Assembly (NCBI GenBank): GCA_903893945.1
Contig: CAITOF010000114.1
Location: 1-54,329, forward strand
Direction of reading: 5' to 3'
Source of the DNA: an uncultured Oxalobacteraceae bacterium
Lineage (GTDB): Bacteria > Pseudomonadota > Gammaproteobacteria > Burkholderiales > Burkholderiaceae_D
DNA: 54,329 nucleotides
Made by a program: the position numbers and the translations under genes. A model generated the notes under the pieces. That model was not told where the DNA came from, searched no databases, and was given only the letters and a program-made list of their open reading frames with translations. Numbering within the stretch: the stretch's first letter is position 1; every line of letters starts with the position of its first letter. Of this stretch, positions 8,042 through 16,658 are shown one piece after another.

Positions 8042-9756
8042 CGTCTGCACAGACAGTCAATCGCGGCGCGGCCCAGCCGGATCGGACACCGGTGCCGATT
8101 GACAGCGAGGCGCTGCAACAGGCACGCAAACTGGCTTCTGTGTCGCAGCGCAATCTCATCACTGAACTGGAAGCGCTGACCGGCATGGATCAGCGCAGTC
8201 TGGCGCAATCACTGGCAGCCCTGTTTGACCTGACGGTGATGGAAACGGCGGACATGCTGGCCTGCGCGACGGCCTTTGACCTGCTGCCGCTATCCCGGTC
8301 GATTTTGAGTCACTGTGTGCTGCTGCGCAATCCGGAAGGTGTAACCTTTGGGGTGATCTCCGATCCATTTGATCTGGATCTGCAGACCTGGCTCTGCAGT
8401 ATCGCCACGGCAGACCTGCAATTCTGTCTGGCGATCCAGGCCGATATTCAGGCCTACCTGTCCAAACAGGAAGAAAGCACTCGTGCAACTGACAGCAATA
8501 TCGGTGTCAAGGAAGATGGAAAACGTGATGGCAAAACGGCAGCGGTGCTGTCTTTTGCGTCGGTATCCGAGGCAGCCAGCCCGGCAGTGAAACTGGTCAA
8601 TTCCACGTTGTACGATGCACTCAAATCGGGCGCGTCGGACATTCATCTGGAAAGCACCAGTGCCGGTCTTGTGGTGAAATACCGGGTTGACGGTGTGCTG
8701 GATCACGCGACCTCAGTGAACGGTATCGAAATCGCAGAACATGTGATCTCGCGGATCAAGGTACTTGCAGAACTGGATATTTCCGAACGCCGCATACCCC
8801 AGGACGGCAGCTTTCGGGTGGAAACCGGTGGTCGCGACATCGATTTGCGGGTCTCCATCATGCCCAGCATTCATGGCGAAGATGCCGTCATCAGGGTGCT
8901 GGACAAGCGTGCCATGATTGAAGCCTATGGCTCACTGACACTGGAGGCACTGGGTTTTGATGCGGCGTCCCTGGTAACGCTGCGCAGTCTGGCCGAAGAA
9001 CCCTACGGCATGCTGCTGGTGACTGGTCCGACCGGTTCGGGCAAAACCACGACCCTGTATGCTGCGCTGACCGAAATTAATAATGGCCGCGACAAGATCA
9101 TCACCATTGAAGATCCGGTCGAATACCAGTTGCCCGGGATTTTGCAGATACCCGTGAATGAAAAGAAAGGCCTGACCTTTGCCAAAGGTCTGCGTTCCAT
9201 ACTCCGGCATGACCCGGACAAGATCATGGTCGGTGAAATACGGGATAAAGAGACTGCCGAAATTGCAGTCCAGTCTGCGCTGACTGGTCACCTGGTACTG
9301 ACCACCGTTCATGCCAACAATGTGTTTGATGTGTTCGGCCGGTTCACCCACATGGGTATCGATCCGTACGCATTCGTTTCTGCGCTCAATGGTATCTGGG
9401 CACAGCGGCTGGTGCGGGTCAACTGTCCGCATTGTTCGATGCCGGTCATACCGGCCGACGCGGATCTGGTGCGGGCTCAACTGACCCGCGAAGATACCCG
9501 CAGCTACCGATTCATGCAGGGCAAGGGCTGCGGCGATTGCCGCGGTACCGGGTACAAGGGTCGCAAGTCAGTCGCTGAAATTTTGACCCTTAACGACGAA
9601 ATCCGCGAACTGGTGATAGAAAAACGACCGATCCGTCAGATCAAGGAAGCCGCCCGCAAAAACGGCACCCGCAGCCTGCGCGAAGCGGCAATGGATCTGG
9701 TGCGCAATGGCGAAACGACGCTGGAAGAAGTCAGGCGGGTTACGCTCCATGTCTAG
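8038..9756 (+). CDS. gspE: Type II secretion/type IV pilus assembly ATPase GspE
   Basis: A 572-residue assembly ATPase. An N-terminal GSPII_E-type domain (residues about 20-140) is followed by the ATPase core with Walker A GPTGSGKTT (about 330-338), the Asp box IITIEDPVEYQ, Walker B MVGEIRDKETAE and the His box LTTVHANN. A tetracysteine zinc site follows (CPHC and CGDC, about residues 463-503), as in GspE and PilB. It powers pseudopilin addition at the inner membrane. The gene overlaps gspF by four bases (ATGA) and the next gene by eight, so the block is translationally coupled. All core catalytic motifs are intact. Confidence 0.96.
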   Translation: MTSAQTVNRGAAQPDRTPVPIDSEALQQARKLASVSQRNLITELEALTGMDQRSLAQSLAALFDLTVMETADMLACATAFDLLPLSRSILSHCVLLRNPEGVTFGVISDPFDLDLQTWLCSIATADLQFCLAIQADIQAYLSKQEESTRATDSNIGVKEDGKRDGKTAAVLSFASVSEAASPAVKLVNSTLYDALKSGASDIHLESTSAGLVVKYRVDGVLDHATSVNGIEIAEHVISRIKVLAELDISERRIPQDGSFRVETGGRDIDLRVSIMPSIHGEDAVIRVLDKRAMIEAYGSLTLEALGFDAASLVTLRSLAEEPYGMLLVTGPTGSGKTTTLYAALTEINNGRDKIITIEDPVEYQLPGILQIPVNEKKGLTFAKGLRSILRHDPDKIMVGEIRDKETAEIAVQSALTGHLVLTTVHANNVFDVFGRFTHMGIDPYAFVSALNGIWAQRLVRVNCPHCSMPVIPADADLVRAQLTREDTRSYRFMQGKGCGDCRGTGYKGRKSVAEILTLNDEIRELVIEKRPIRQIKEAARKNGTRSLREAAMDLVRNGETTLEEVRRVTLHV

Positions 9757-10603
9757 TTCAGTTTTGCGCCCATCCCGTTTCCGGGATCGCTTGCACCGGC
9801 GCCTGCACGTTGTGATAAAGCCAGGCGCCATTTTGATTTTGCAAAGCAGCGGCATTTTTTCCCGTCTGCTGAAGGTGCTACATCAACAGGCGCTGGAACC
9901 GGGTGACATGGCCGATGAAGAGCTGCTGGTCGCGCAATTGCACAGCGCACTGCACGCCGTTCCAAGCCGACACATGAGCGTAACCATATCGTTGCCGGAT
10001 GCGCTGGCCAGACTCTGGATGGCGACGCCGCCAGGAAATGCCGCCAGCATCGCCGACTGTCTGGGCGCTGCCGCACAGCGCTTTCATGCGCTGTTTGACG
10101 AGTCACCTTCTGACTGGACCCTGTCTGCAGACCTGAATGCGCGTCATGCGTTTCTGGCCTGTGCGGTGCCGCGCAGTCTGGTGGAACGCATCATGACACT
10201 GTGTAAAACAAGTCAGATCGACCTGCTCAGTCTGGATACGAATTTCGTAATGACATGGAACCAGTGCCGCAAACAGCTGGTTAATGGTACATGGCTGGCC
10301 ATTCTGGAGGTCGACGCACTGACGCTGGGTGTGATAAGTGCGGGGCGGTTGGTCGCAGTGCGGCGTATTGTGGCGACCGGCGATTTTTTGCATTCCCGGG
10401 CAGGGTTGGAACAGCACATCCAGCGTGAAGCCCTGCTGTTAAATCAGGTTGCGCCGCGCATACTGCAAGTCAGCGGGGCGATGCCGCCGCAGTGGCAACA
10501 ACATGAAACCGGTCAGATCCAGTGTCTGCCGCTGAAGCTGCCAGGCCACACCTGGGCACCGGGTTATGCGAAGACCGTCCAGTCGCGGAAAGGTGCCGTA
10601 TGA
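9749..10603 (+). CDS. PilM/GspL-like secretion platform protein
   Basis: A 284-residue protein of weak similarity, named mainly by position: it sits between the ATPase gene and two small bitopic-protein genes, where PilM (pilus) or the cytoplasmic half of GspL (secretion) would be. The sequence has alternating beta strands and helices compatible with an actin-like fold (SVTISLPDALARLW, ATGDFLHSRAGLE). No membrane helix is clear. The start is placed at the ATG at 9749, overlapping gspE by eight bases; the longer frame from 9707 lies inside gspE. It ends in an ATGA overlap with the next gene. In such machines this protein ties the ATPase to the membrane ring. Confidence 0.6.
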   Translation: MSSSVLRPSRFRDRLHRRLHVVIKPGAILILQSSGIFSRLLKVLHQQALEPGDMADEELLVAQLHSALHAVPSRHMSVTISLPDALARLWMATPPGNAASIADCLGAAAQRFHALFDESPSDWTLSADLNARHAFLACAVPRSLVERIMTLCKTSQIDLLSLDTNFVMTWNQCRKQLVNGTWLAILEVDALTLGVISAGRLVAVRRIVATGDFLHSRAGLEQHIQREALLLNQVAPRILQVSGAMPPQWQQHETGQIQCLPLKLPGHTWAPGYAKTVQSRKGAV

Positions 10604-11154
10604 GCCAGTTTGCAGCGTTGCACATCGACTTTGCGCCGCGCACCCTCAGATACTGGTTGCTCAGCACGCCTTTGTGGGTGACATTTCTGGGTGTTCTGGG
10701 TCTGGTGATGATTTTGACAGCACTGGTGATTGACCTTGATGTCGCCAACCAGAGCCAGGTATTGAATGACGCATTGCTGCAAGCCGACAAACTTCAAAAG
10801 GCCAGGCGTGGCACACCCGCCAGGCCGCTTGTCATTCCCGAAGCACGCGCACTCAGGATCAATGCGGCAATTCAGCAATTGAATCTGCCATGGAGCGATG
10901 TGTTTGACGCGATCGAGGATGCCACGCCAAAAAATATCGCACTTGTCTCAATTGAACCAGATGCGAAAAAGCAGACAATCAAGGGGCAGGCGGAAGCATT
11001 GACCAGCGATGACATGATTGAGTATGTCGAGCGACTGAAAAAGCAATCCCTGTTTGTGAATGTTTTGCTGCTTAAACACGAAGTCAATCAGCAGGATCCC
11101 TATAAGCCTTACCGGTTTGATTTTGAGGCGCAATGGAAAGCGACGCCGCCATGA
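10600..11154 (+). CDS. PilN-like inner-membrane assembly protein
   Basis: A 184-residue bitopic protein: a short cytoplasmic N-terminus (MSQFAALHIDFAPRT), one membrane helix at about residues 28-50 (VTFLGVLGLVMILTALVI), then a periplasmic coiled coil and a ferredoxin-like domain with AIEDATPKNIALVSIEPD. This layout fits PilN (or the periplasmic half of GspL). The start at 10600 overlaps the preceding stop as ATGA. PilN with PilO forms the periplasmic collar of type IV pilus machines; the neighbour encoded downstream has PilO-like size and layout. Sequence identity is low, so the call rests on topology and gene order. Confidence 0.6.
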   Translation: MSQFAALHIDFAPRTLRYWLLSTPLWVTFLGVLGLVMILTALVIDLDVANQSQVLNDALLQADKLQKARRGTPARPLVIPEARALRINAAIQQLNLPWSDVFDAIEDATPKNIALVSIEPDAKKQTIKGQAEALTSDDMIEYVERLKKQSLFVNVLLLKHEVNQQDPYKPYRFDFEAQWKATPP

Positions 11155-11723
11155 AGCCGGATTACCTGTTGTTGCAGCTCCGTTGTGTGATGGCGCGGAT
11201 TAATCCGGTACCATGGGTCGCCATCTCGCTCTGCGCGACCGGACTGGCCTGTGCGGGACTGTGGATACCGCATTTACGCCAGGAGCTGGCCGAGCGGCGG
11301 GATGAACTTGAAAAAATGGAGCAACTGAACCGGGCCGCGCCGCATGTTCAGGTACCTGTTCTGTCTCAGAATGAATTGCGCGCGCAGAAGTTTTATGACA
11401 ATCTCGGCCGCCGTGACTATGCAGAACAGCAGTTGAAAGCAATGTTTGCCATCGCCGCAAAAAAGAACCTGATGCTCAACGAAGGCGAATACAAGTCAGG
11501 TGAAGACAGGAACAGCGGCATTGTCGCCTACCAGATTCAGCTGCCTGTAAGCGGGCCGTATCCGGCGATACGTGAATTCTGTGAAGAAGTACTGGTGACC
11601 ATTCCGTTCGCATCCCTGGATCAGATCAGTTTCAAACGTGAAATGATCAGCAAGAATAATCTGGAAGCCACGCTGCGGTTTACGCTGTATCTTGACGGCG
11701 GCGTAAAGGCGGTGCAACCATGA
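11151..11723 (+). CDS. PilO/GspM-like inner-membrane assembly protein
   Basis: A 190-residue protein with one N-terminal membrane helix (WVAISLCATGLACAGLWI), a coiled-coil stretch (LRQELAERRDELEKMEQL), and a C-terminal ferredoxin-like domain (YQIQLPVSGPYPAIREFCEE, typical wording for PilO/GspM-like folds). The ATG at 11151 forms an ATGA overlap with the previous gene, matching the coupling pattern of this operon; an ATG 18 bases earlier is also possible. It is expected to pair with the PilN-like protein encoded upstream. Confidence 0.62.
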   Translation: MKPDYLLLQLRCVMARINPVPWVAISLCATGLACAGLWIPHLRQELAERRDELEKMEQLNRAAPHVQVPVLSQNELRAQKFYDNLGRRDYAEQQLKAMFAIAAKKNLMLNEGEYKSGEDRNSGIVAYQIQLPVSGPYPAIREFCEEVLVTIPFASLDQISFKREMISKNNLEATLRFTLYLDGGVKAVQP

Positions 11724-12340
11724 CATGGCAACGAGCACTGATGGTGTCAGGCCTGGTTGCCGGAATATGGCTGGCCTTTTTTACGGACAAGACGCCGGAT
11801 GATGGGGTGGCCCAGGCGGTCGTGCGTGCAGGTCACCCGGGCATGACGGCCGGCAGCGGGAGTCAGGCGGCTGCGGGATACAGTGGCACAGCGCCGGATG
11901 CCGCCCCGGCGGCATTGCCTGTCCCAGCGTCACGATCTGTCCGCAAGGCGGAGCATGAAATTCCGATTCTGGCACTTCATGAACGCTCGACGCTGATAAC
12001 GGTCGGGCATGCAGGGCTGGACGGCAAACAGCTGGCCAGTGACGCGCAGATTTTTGGCACACAAAGCTGGGTGCCAGTGCCGGTTCCGACAGATCCGAAA
12101 CTGTTGCCGAGCGCGCGCCCTCCCGAAGCGCCCCCGCTCCGGTTCACTTATGTCGGCCAGAAGCTGGAAGATGGTGTACTGGAAGTCTATCTGTCACAGG
12201 GCGATGAATCGTATATTGTGCGTGAAAAAAGTGTTATCCAGGGTAACTACCGCGTTGATCAGGTTACGCCCACTGCCGTGACGTTTACTTATCTGCCCTT
12301 AAATCAGGTCCAGCGACTTAGTATTAAAGGAACATTCTAA
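11720..12340 (+). CDS. PilP/GspC-like periplasmic linker protein
   Basis: A 206-residue protein with an N-terminal membrane anchor (MVSGLVAGIWLAFF), a low-complexity Ala/Pro/Gly spacer (about residues 28-75), and a C-terminal beta-rich domain (about 130-206: LRFTYVGQKLEDGVLEVYLS). The last part resembles the HR domain of GspC or PilP, which docks the inner-membrane platform onto the secretin. Its position, last before the secretin gene, supports that role. The start overlaps the preceding stop (ATGA), and its TAA overlaps the secretin ATG. The exact family is not certain. Confidence 0.58.
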   Translation: MTWQRALMVSGLVAGIWLAFFTDKTPDDGVAQAVVRAGHPGMTAGSGSQAAAGYSGTAPDAAPAALPVPASRSVRKAEHEIPILALHERSTLITVGHAGLDGKQLASDAQIFGTQSWVPVPVPTDPKLLPSARPPEAPPLRFTYVGQKLEDGVLEVYLSQGDESYIVREKSVIQGNYRVDQVTPTAVTFTYLPLNQVQRLSIKGTF

Positions 12341-14853
12341 TGTTGGGTCGATTTCAAAAAAATACCATTATGCCATCTCATTTAATTTACCGTACGTCCC
12401 AGGCTTGCACAGGCATCGTCGTCATCCTGGCATTGCTCAACGGCTGTGCCGCGCAGAAAATGTTCGACCAGGCTACCACACTGGTCCAGCAGGACAAGAC
12501 CGAGGAGGGTCTGCAAAAGATGCAGGAGGCCAGCAAACTCGATCCTGGCCAGATCGAATTCAAAGCCCGATATTATGAGACCCGCGACGCCAGCATCGCT
12601 GGCTATCTGGAAAAGGGTAATAGCTACATAGTCGCTGCCCGATATCAGGAAGCGGCCGACCTCTTTAACCGGGTGCTGGGAATGGATTCCGGCAATATCA
12701 GGGCCAGGGATGGGCTGGCACGCATACAGGCCGGTATGCGCCATGACCAGTTGCTCGCCGATGCAGATCAATTATTCCAGGCTGGCGACGTCAGAACGGC
12801 CAACCAGAAACTGGCGGTCGTGCTGACCGAAGATCCGTCCAATGTGCGCGCTCTGCAGTTGCAGGCCCGCATTGCGGAAAAAACAGTGAAGCAACCCGCT
12901 GGCATGGCGTTGCAGGATAAGTACAAGAAGCAGATTACATTGCAGTTCAAGGATGCTTCACTGCGGCAGATATTCGACATTATTGCCCAGACCTCCGGCC
13001 TGAACTTCATTTTTGACAAGGACGTCAAAACCGACCAGAAAACATCCATTTTTCTCAAGGACAGCACGGTCGAATCTGCCGTATTTTACACCCTGATGAC
13101 CAACCAGCTGGATCAGCAGGTAATGGATGGCAATACGATACTGATTTATCCGAATTCCGCATCAAAGCAAAAGGATTATCAGCAGTTGGTTGTGAAATCG
13201 TTTTTCCTGACCAATGCCGATGCCAAAACGGTAGCCGCGACACTGAAAGCCATCGTCAAGACGCGCGATGTGGTTGTAGACGAAAAGCTGAACATGATCA
13301 TTATGCGCGATACCCCGGATGCGATCAAACTGGCGGAAAAACTGGTCGCCCTGCATGACATCGCGGAACCTGAAGTGATGCTGGATGTAGCGGTGCTGGA
13401 AGTCAAGCGTACCAAACTGCAGGATCTGGGCGTGTTATGGCCCAGCGGTGTGACACTGACACCGCTGACTCCGCTGCAGGCGGCATCAGTTTCGGGTGCC
13501 ACATCGGCTCAGGCAGCGCTGGGTTTGGGCGTAGCGACGTCCGGTCAGACCTCCGGTCCCCTGGTTTTATCCAATCTGAAGAACATGCCCGCATCGAATG
13601 TATCGATAGGCAATCCGTCGGCGACCGTCAATGCCCACAGCACGGATGGCGACGCCAATCTGCTGGCCAACCCACGGATACGCACCCGTAATCACGAGAA
13701 AGCAAAAATCATGATTGGCGACCGGGTTCCGAACATCACAGTGAATACTTCGCCGACCGCCACCCAGTATATTTCTGAGACCATTACCTATGTGGACGTA
13801 GGCCTGAAACTGGAGGTCGAGCCGAATATCTATCTGGATGACGAGGTGGGAATCAAGATATCGCTGGAAGTCAGCAATATTGTCAGTCAGTTGATTACCA
13901 AGTCCGGTTCGGCGGCTTACCAGATCGGCACACGCAATGCTTCGTCGGTGCTGCGCCTGAAAGATGGCGAAACCCAGATCCTGGCCGGCTTGCTGGATGA
14001 CGAGGAGCGCCATACGATCAACAAGATCCCGGCGCTGGGCGACATTCCGATTCTCGGCCATCTGTTCGGCTCGACCAATACGGATATTGAAAAAACCGAG
14101 ATTGTGCTGTCAATTACGCCTCACCTGATCCGCAATATCCGTCGACCGGATGCAAATTCGGCAGCGTTCGAATCGGGTACCGAAAACAACCTCAAGCCGA
14201 GACCCGAGGGAATAGGTACCGTGTCGTTGGCGACAGCCGGCAGCACTGAAAGCGGGCCCATCGTACTGAGTGGACCCGTGCCAGTCAGGAAAAACATTCT
14301 CGCGCAGGGTTCGCGCGGCGAAAATGGCACACCAGTTTCTGCTGCCGTCCCGGCCGACGGTGCTGCGGGCATGACTCCGGCGGCCTTACCAGACGCACCT
14401 GCGGAGAACACAGCAGCGCATAGCGTGAACCTGAGCATGCTCATGAAGGGACAGACCACACCCCGCGTAGGCGATGTTTTCAATATGGAGATCATCGGTC
14501 AGTCTGACACGATGGTCGCCAATTTTCCCCTGATTGTCGGATTTAACCCGATGTATTTTGAAGTGGTCAAGGTCGATGAAGGAAATTTCCTGAAACAGCG
14601 TAACGCCAAATCCGGCTTTTCGAGCGAGATTGATCCAAAGGGTCAGGTCCTGATCAACGGTACGTCAACCGGTGGCAGCGGTGGCGTGGCAGCAGGAACC
14701 CTGGCGGCCATCACATTCAGGGTGTTACCAGGTGCCACAGATGCCGACATACAGGTGCTGTCTGCCACGCCCGCCGATGCGGACGGCCACCCGATGGCAG
14801 TCAATAATGGCGCAAACATGACAGTGCATGTCTATGATGGCGCAGCTCATTAA
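12340..14853 (+). CDS. gspD: Lipoprotein secretin (GspD/PilQ/MshL-like) with TPR N-terminus and C-terminal cohesin-like domain
   Basis: An 837-residue protein. After a lipoprotein signal (ALLNGC) come TPR-like repeats (about residues 35-180), an STN-type domain (ITLQFKDASLRQIFDIIAQ), an N1-like domain, and the secretin core (about 360-610, including LLANPRIRTRNHEKAKIMIG and ILAGLLDDEERHTINKIPAL). An Ala/Pro linker follows, then a C-terminal region (about 690-837) starting VNLSMLMKGQTTPRVGDVF, with wording typical of cohesin domains (FPLIVGFNPMYFEVVKVDEG, LAAITFRVLPGATDADI). Standard GspD lacks the cohesin part. It should form the outer-membrane pore; the cohesin may bind a partner at the surface or in the periplasm. 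A second ATG at 12370 is a possible start. Confidence 0.92.
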   Translation: MLGRFQKNTIMPSHLIYRTSQACTGIVVILALLNGCAAQKMFDQATTLVQQDKTEEGLQKMQEASKLDPGQIEFKARYYETRDASIAGYLEKGNSYIVAARYQEAADLFNRVLGMDSGNIRARDGLARIQAGMRHDQLLADADQLFQAGDVRTANQKLAVVLTEDPSNVRALQLQARIAEKTVKQPAGMALQDKYKKQITLQFKDASLRQIFDIIAQTSGLNFIFDKDVKTDQKTSIFLKDSTVESAVFYTLMTNQLDQQVMDGNTILIYPNSASKQKDYQQLVVKSFFLTNADAKTVAATLKAIVKTRDVVVDEKLNMIIMRDTPDAIKLAEKLVALHDIAEPEVMLDVAVLEVKRTKLQDLGVLWPSGVTLTPLTPLQAASVSGATSAQAALGLGVATSGQTSGPLVLSNLKNMPASNVSIGNPSATVNAHSTDGDANLLANPRIRTRNHEKAKIMIGDRVPNITVNTSPTATQYISETITYVDVGLKLEVEPNIYLDDEVGIKISLEVSNIVSQLITKSGSAAYQIGTRNASSVLRLKDGETQILAGLLDDEERHTINKIPALGDIPILGHLFGSTNTDIEKTEIVLSITPHLIRNIRRPDANSAAFESGTENNLKPRPEGIGTVSLATAGSTESGPIVLSGPVPVRKNILAQGSRGENGTPVSAAVPADGAAGMTPAALPDAPAENTAAHSVNLSMLMKGQTTPRVGDVFNMEIIGQSDTMVANFPLIVGFNPMYFEVVKVDEGNFLKQRNAKSGFSSEIDPKGQVLINGTSTGGSGGVAAGTLAAITFRVLPGATDADIQVLSATPADADGHPMAVNNGANMTVHVYDGAAH

Positions 14854-14875
14854 ACAGTCTGAAAAAAACAAAGCC

Positions 14876-15373
14876 ATGGACACTCCGATATATTGCCGTC
14901 CTGTATATGCTAAGGGTTTTACGCTGATCGAGCTTCTGATCACATTGGCGATAATCGGATTGCTGGCAACGCTGGTCCTGCCGGTTTCCCGCACCGTCGT
15001 GCAGCGCTCACAGGAGCAGGAACTGCGCCGTTCATTAAGGGAAATCCGGAATGCGATCGATGCGTACAAGAAGGCCGGTGATGCCGGCCGGTTTCAACTG
15101 ATACTCGGGGACTCCGGCTATCCCAAAGACCTCAAGGTGCTGGTCGACGGAATCATCGACATCAGCGATCCCAGACACCGGAAATTGTATTTTTTGCGAC
15201 GCATACCACGTGATCCGATGAATCCGGACATGACACTGACGCCAGAGCAATCCTGGGGCAAACGCAGCTACGAAAGCGGGGCCGACGACCCGGAGGAGGG
15301 TACCGACATTTTTGACGTGTACACGAAATCTCCGGCTATCGGACTCAATGGTACCCCTTACAGCAAATGGTGA
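14876..15373 (+). CDS. Type II secretion-like pseudopilin (GspG/GspH type)
   Basis: A 165-residue prepilin-like protein. The cleavage motif is YAKGFTLIELLITLAIIGLL, with F+1 and E+5 intact, followed by a helical stretch (EQELRRSLREIRNAIDAYKK). Several in-frame ATGs exist; 14876 gives a 14-residue leader and is preferred, while 14828 would lie in the secretin gene and give an unusually long one. It is followed four bases later by another pseudopilin gene. It probably adds to the same pseudopilus as GspG, as a minor subunit. Confidence 0.85.
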   Translation: MDTPIYCRPVYAKGFTLIELLITLAIIGLLATLVLPVSRTVVQRSQEQELRRSLREIRNAIDAYKKAGDAGRFQLILGDSGYPKDLKVLVDGIIDISDPRHRKLYFLRRIPRDPMNPDMTLTPEQSWGKRSYESGADDPEEGTDIFDVYTKSPAIGLNGTPYSKW

Positions 15374-15377
15374 TGAC

Positions 15378-15758
15378 ATGAGATATGGACCACGCCGCGG
15401 CTTTACGCTCATCGAGTTACTGGTGGTGCTGGCGATCGTGGCGCTACTGGCAACGTTGGCCATGCCACGCTATTTTCAAAGCATCGACGTTGCCAAAGAA
15501 ACTGTTCTGGCTGAAAATCTGCGCACCACCCGGGAAACCATAGACAAGTATTACAGCGATACCGGAAGTTATCCGGATTCACTCGATGAACTGGTTACAA
15601 AAAAATATCTGCACGCGCTGCCTGTCGATCCGATTGCACAAAGCGCAACGTCCTGGGTACTCATTGAACCGGAGCCCGGTAACAAGGGCAAGGTCTATAA
15701 CCTCAGAAGCAGTGCGGTCGGCACCACCCATACCGGCATACCCTATGATGAGCTCTGA
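15378..15758 (+). CDS. Type II secretion-like pseudopilin (GspG type)
   Basis: A 126-residue prepilin-like protein. The leader is short (MRYGPRRG) and the motif GFTLIELLVVLAIVALLATL keeps F+1 and E+5. Next comes a helix and the GspG-like phrase YYSDTGSYPDSLDELVTKKY, but the calcium-binding tail seen in the first GspG (6317-6775) is not clear. The ATG at 15378 is chosen because it lies just after the preceding stop; the upstream open frame overlaps the previous gene. It ends by overlapping the next gene. Confidence 0.85.
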   Translation: MRYGPRRGFTLIELLVVLAIVALLATLAMPRYFQSIDVAKETVLAENLRTTRETIDKYYSDTGSYPDSLDELVTKKYLHALPVDPIAQSATSWVLIEPEPGNKGKVYNLRSSAVGTTHTGIPYDEL

Positions 15759-16326
15759 TGTTGCATTGGCCGTACCCGGGCGACGGCAAAGTGGCTTCAC
15801 CTATCTCGGATTAATTATTCTGGTGACCATCATCGGCCTGTCTGCCACAGCGGCCTTGCATGTCGGTGCCGTTGCACAGCGACGCGAGGCGGAGCAGGAA
15901 TTGCTTGATATTGGCCTGGAATACATATCGGCACTCAACAGTTATGCAGCGGTCACGCCGCCAGGACAGCCAGGCCTCCCCGGCCGCCTCGAAGACCTTC
16001 TGACTGATCCGCGTTTCCCGAACGTCAAACGCCATTTACGCAAAGTGTATATTGATCCTCTGACCGGGAAAAATGAATGGGGCATCGTTAAGGGTGATCT
16101 TGGCAGTGGCCCCGGCATTATCGGCATCTACAGCCTTTCAGAAGCGAAGCCGATAAAAATAGATAATTTTGACCTGATTTTTACCAGTTTCAAAAACAGA
16201 AAAACCTATCATGACTGGATTTTCACAAATCAGCCGGTTACCGACCCGTCAGCACCCTTGCCAGCCGCTGAATTACCTGCCGCACAGCCCTCTGCGTCGC
16301 CCGTCAAACCGGGCAAGAACAGGTAA
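15745..16326 (+). CDS. Atypical pseudopilin lacking Glu+5 (possible tip subunit)
   Basis: A 193-residue protein starting inside the end of the previous gene (ATG at 15745 or 15748). Its prepilin-like motif is RRQSGFTYLGLIILVTIIGL: the glycine cut site and F+1 are present, but position +5 is glycine, not glutamate. In type II secretion, only the tip subunit GspK normally lacks Glu+5. The body has EAEQELLDIGLEYISALNSY and a repeat-poor middle, and the C-terminus is Pro/Ala-rich. Size is smaller than GspK (about 300 residues), so this may be a shortened functional counterpart. It is the last gene of the secretion-like operon. Confidence 0.75.
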   Translation: MMSSDVALAVPGRRQSGFTYLGLIILVTIIGLSATAALHVGAVAQRREAEQELLDIGLEYISALNSYAAVTPPGQPGLPGRLEDLLTDPRFPNVKRHLRKVYIDPLTGKNEWGIVKGDLGSGPGIIGIYSLSEAKPIKIDNFDLIFTSFKNRKTYHDWIFTNQPVTDPSAPLPAAELPAAQPSASPVKPGKNR

Positions 16327-16658
16327 TCATCAGAGCCGGCCTGTTACTGTTGTGATGGGGCATTCAGGACCTTACCGAAGAACCAGTTGTCAATGTCAAA
16401 TTCATTGCCATTTGTGTCATGAACCGCTCTTCGGTCCAGAGTGGTTGTGCACCATCCTGAGACGCTGAATTGCACAGCACATTTTCAGGTTTGATGCAGG
16501 TCAACAGTCATAGTGCTGTCACATTTAATCAATACACTTCGCTGCAGTTTCTTGATCGACCATTTTTCATGAAAATTCTGGAGCGGGTTGTGGTGCAAAC
16601 GCATGCCGATCCCATCGTCAGAATCCATTTTCATCCTCACGTAATATTGGGTACTTTT
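16327..16658. other. Intergenic region between pseudopilin and PEP-CTERM genes
   Basis: No convincing gene, RNA or terminator was recognised in these 332 bases. I looked for a sigma-54 style -24/-12 element (TGGCAC-N5-TTGC), because PEP-CTERM genes in related bacteria can be controlled that way, and did not find a good match. An open frame running from 16470 into the PEP-CTERM gene has no signal-like sequence and is better treated as leader DNA. Confidence 0.4.

Noticed and set aside
8932..9480. Minus-strand frame opposite gspE
   Set aside because: gspE has every catalytic motif on the plus strand; the opposite frame has no ribosome site or recognisable domain.
16470..16658. Upstream extension of the PEP-CTERM frame
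   Set aside because: The 63 extra codons contain no signal peptide and are unlike the family; the ATG at 16659 gives a clean signal.
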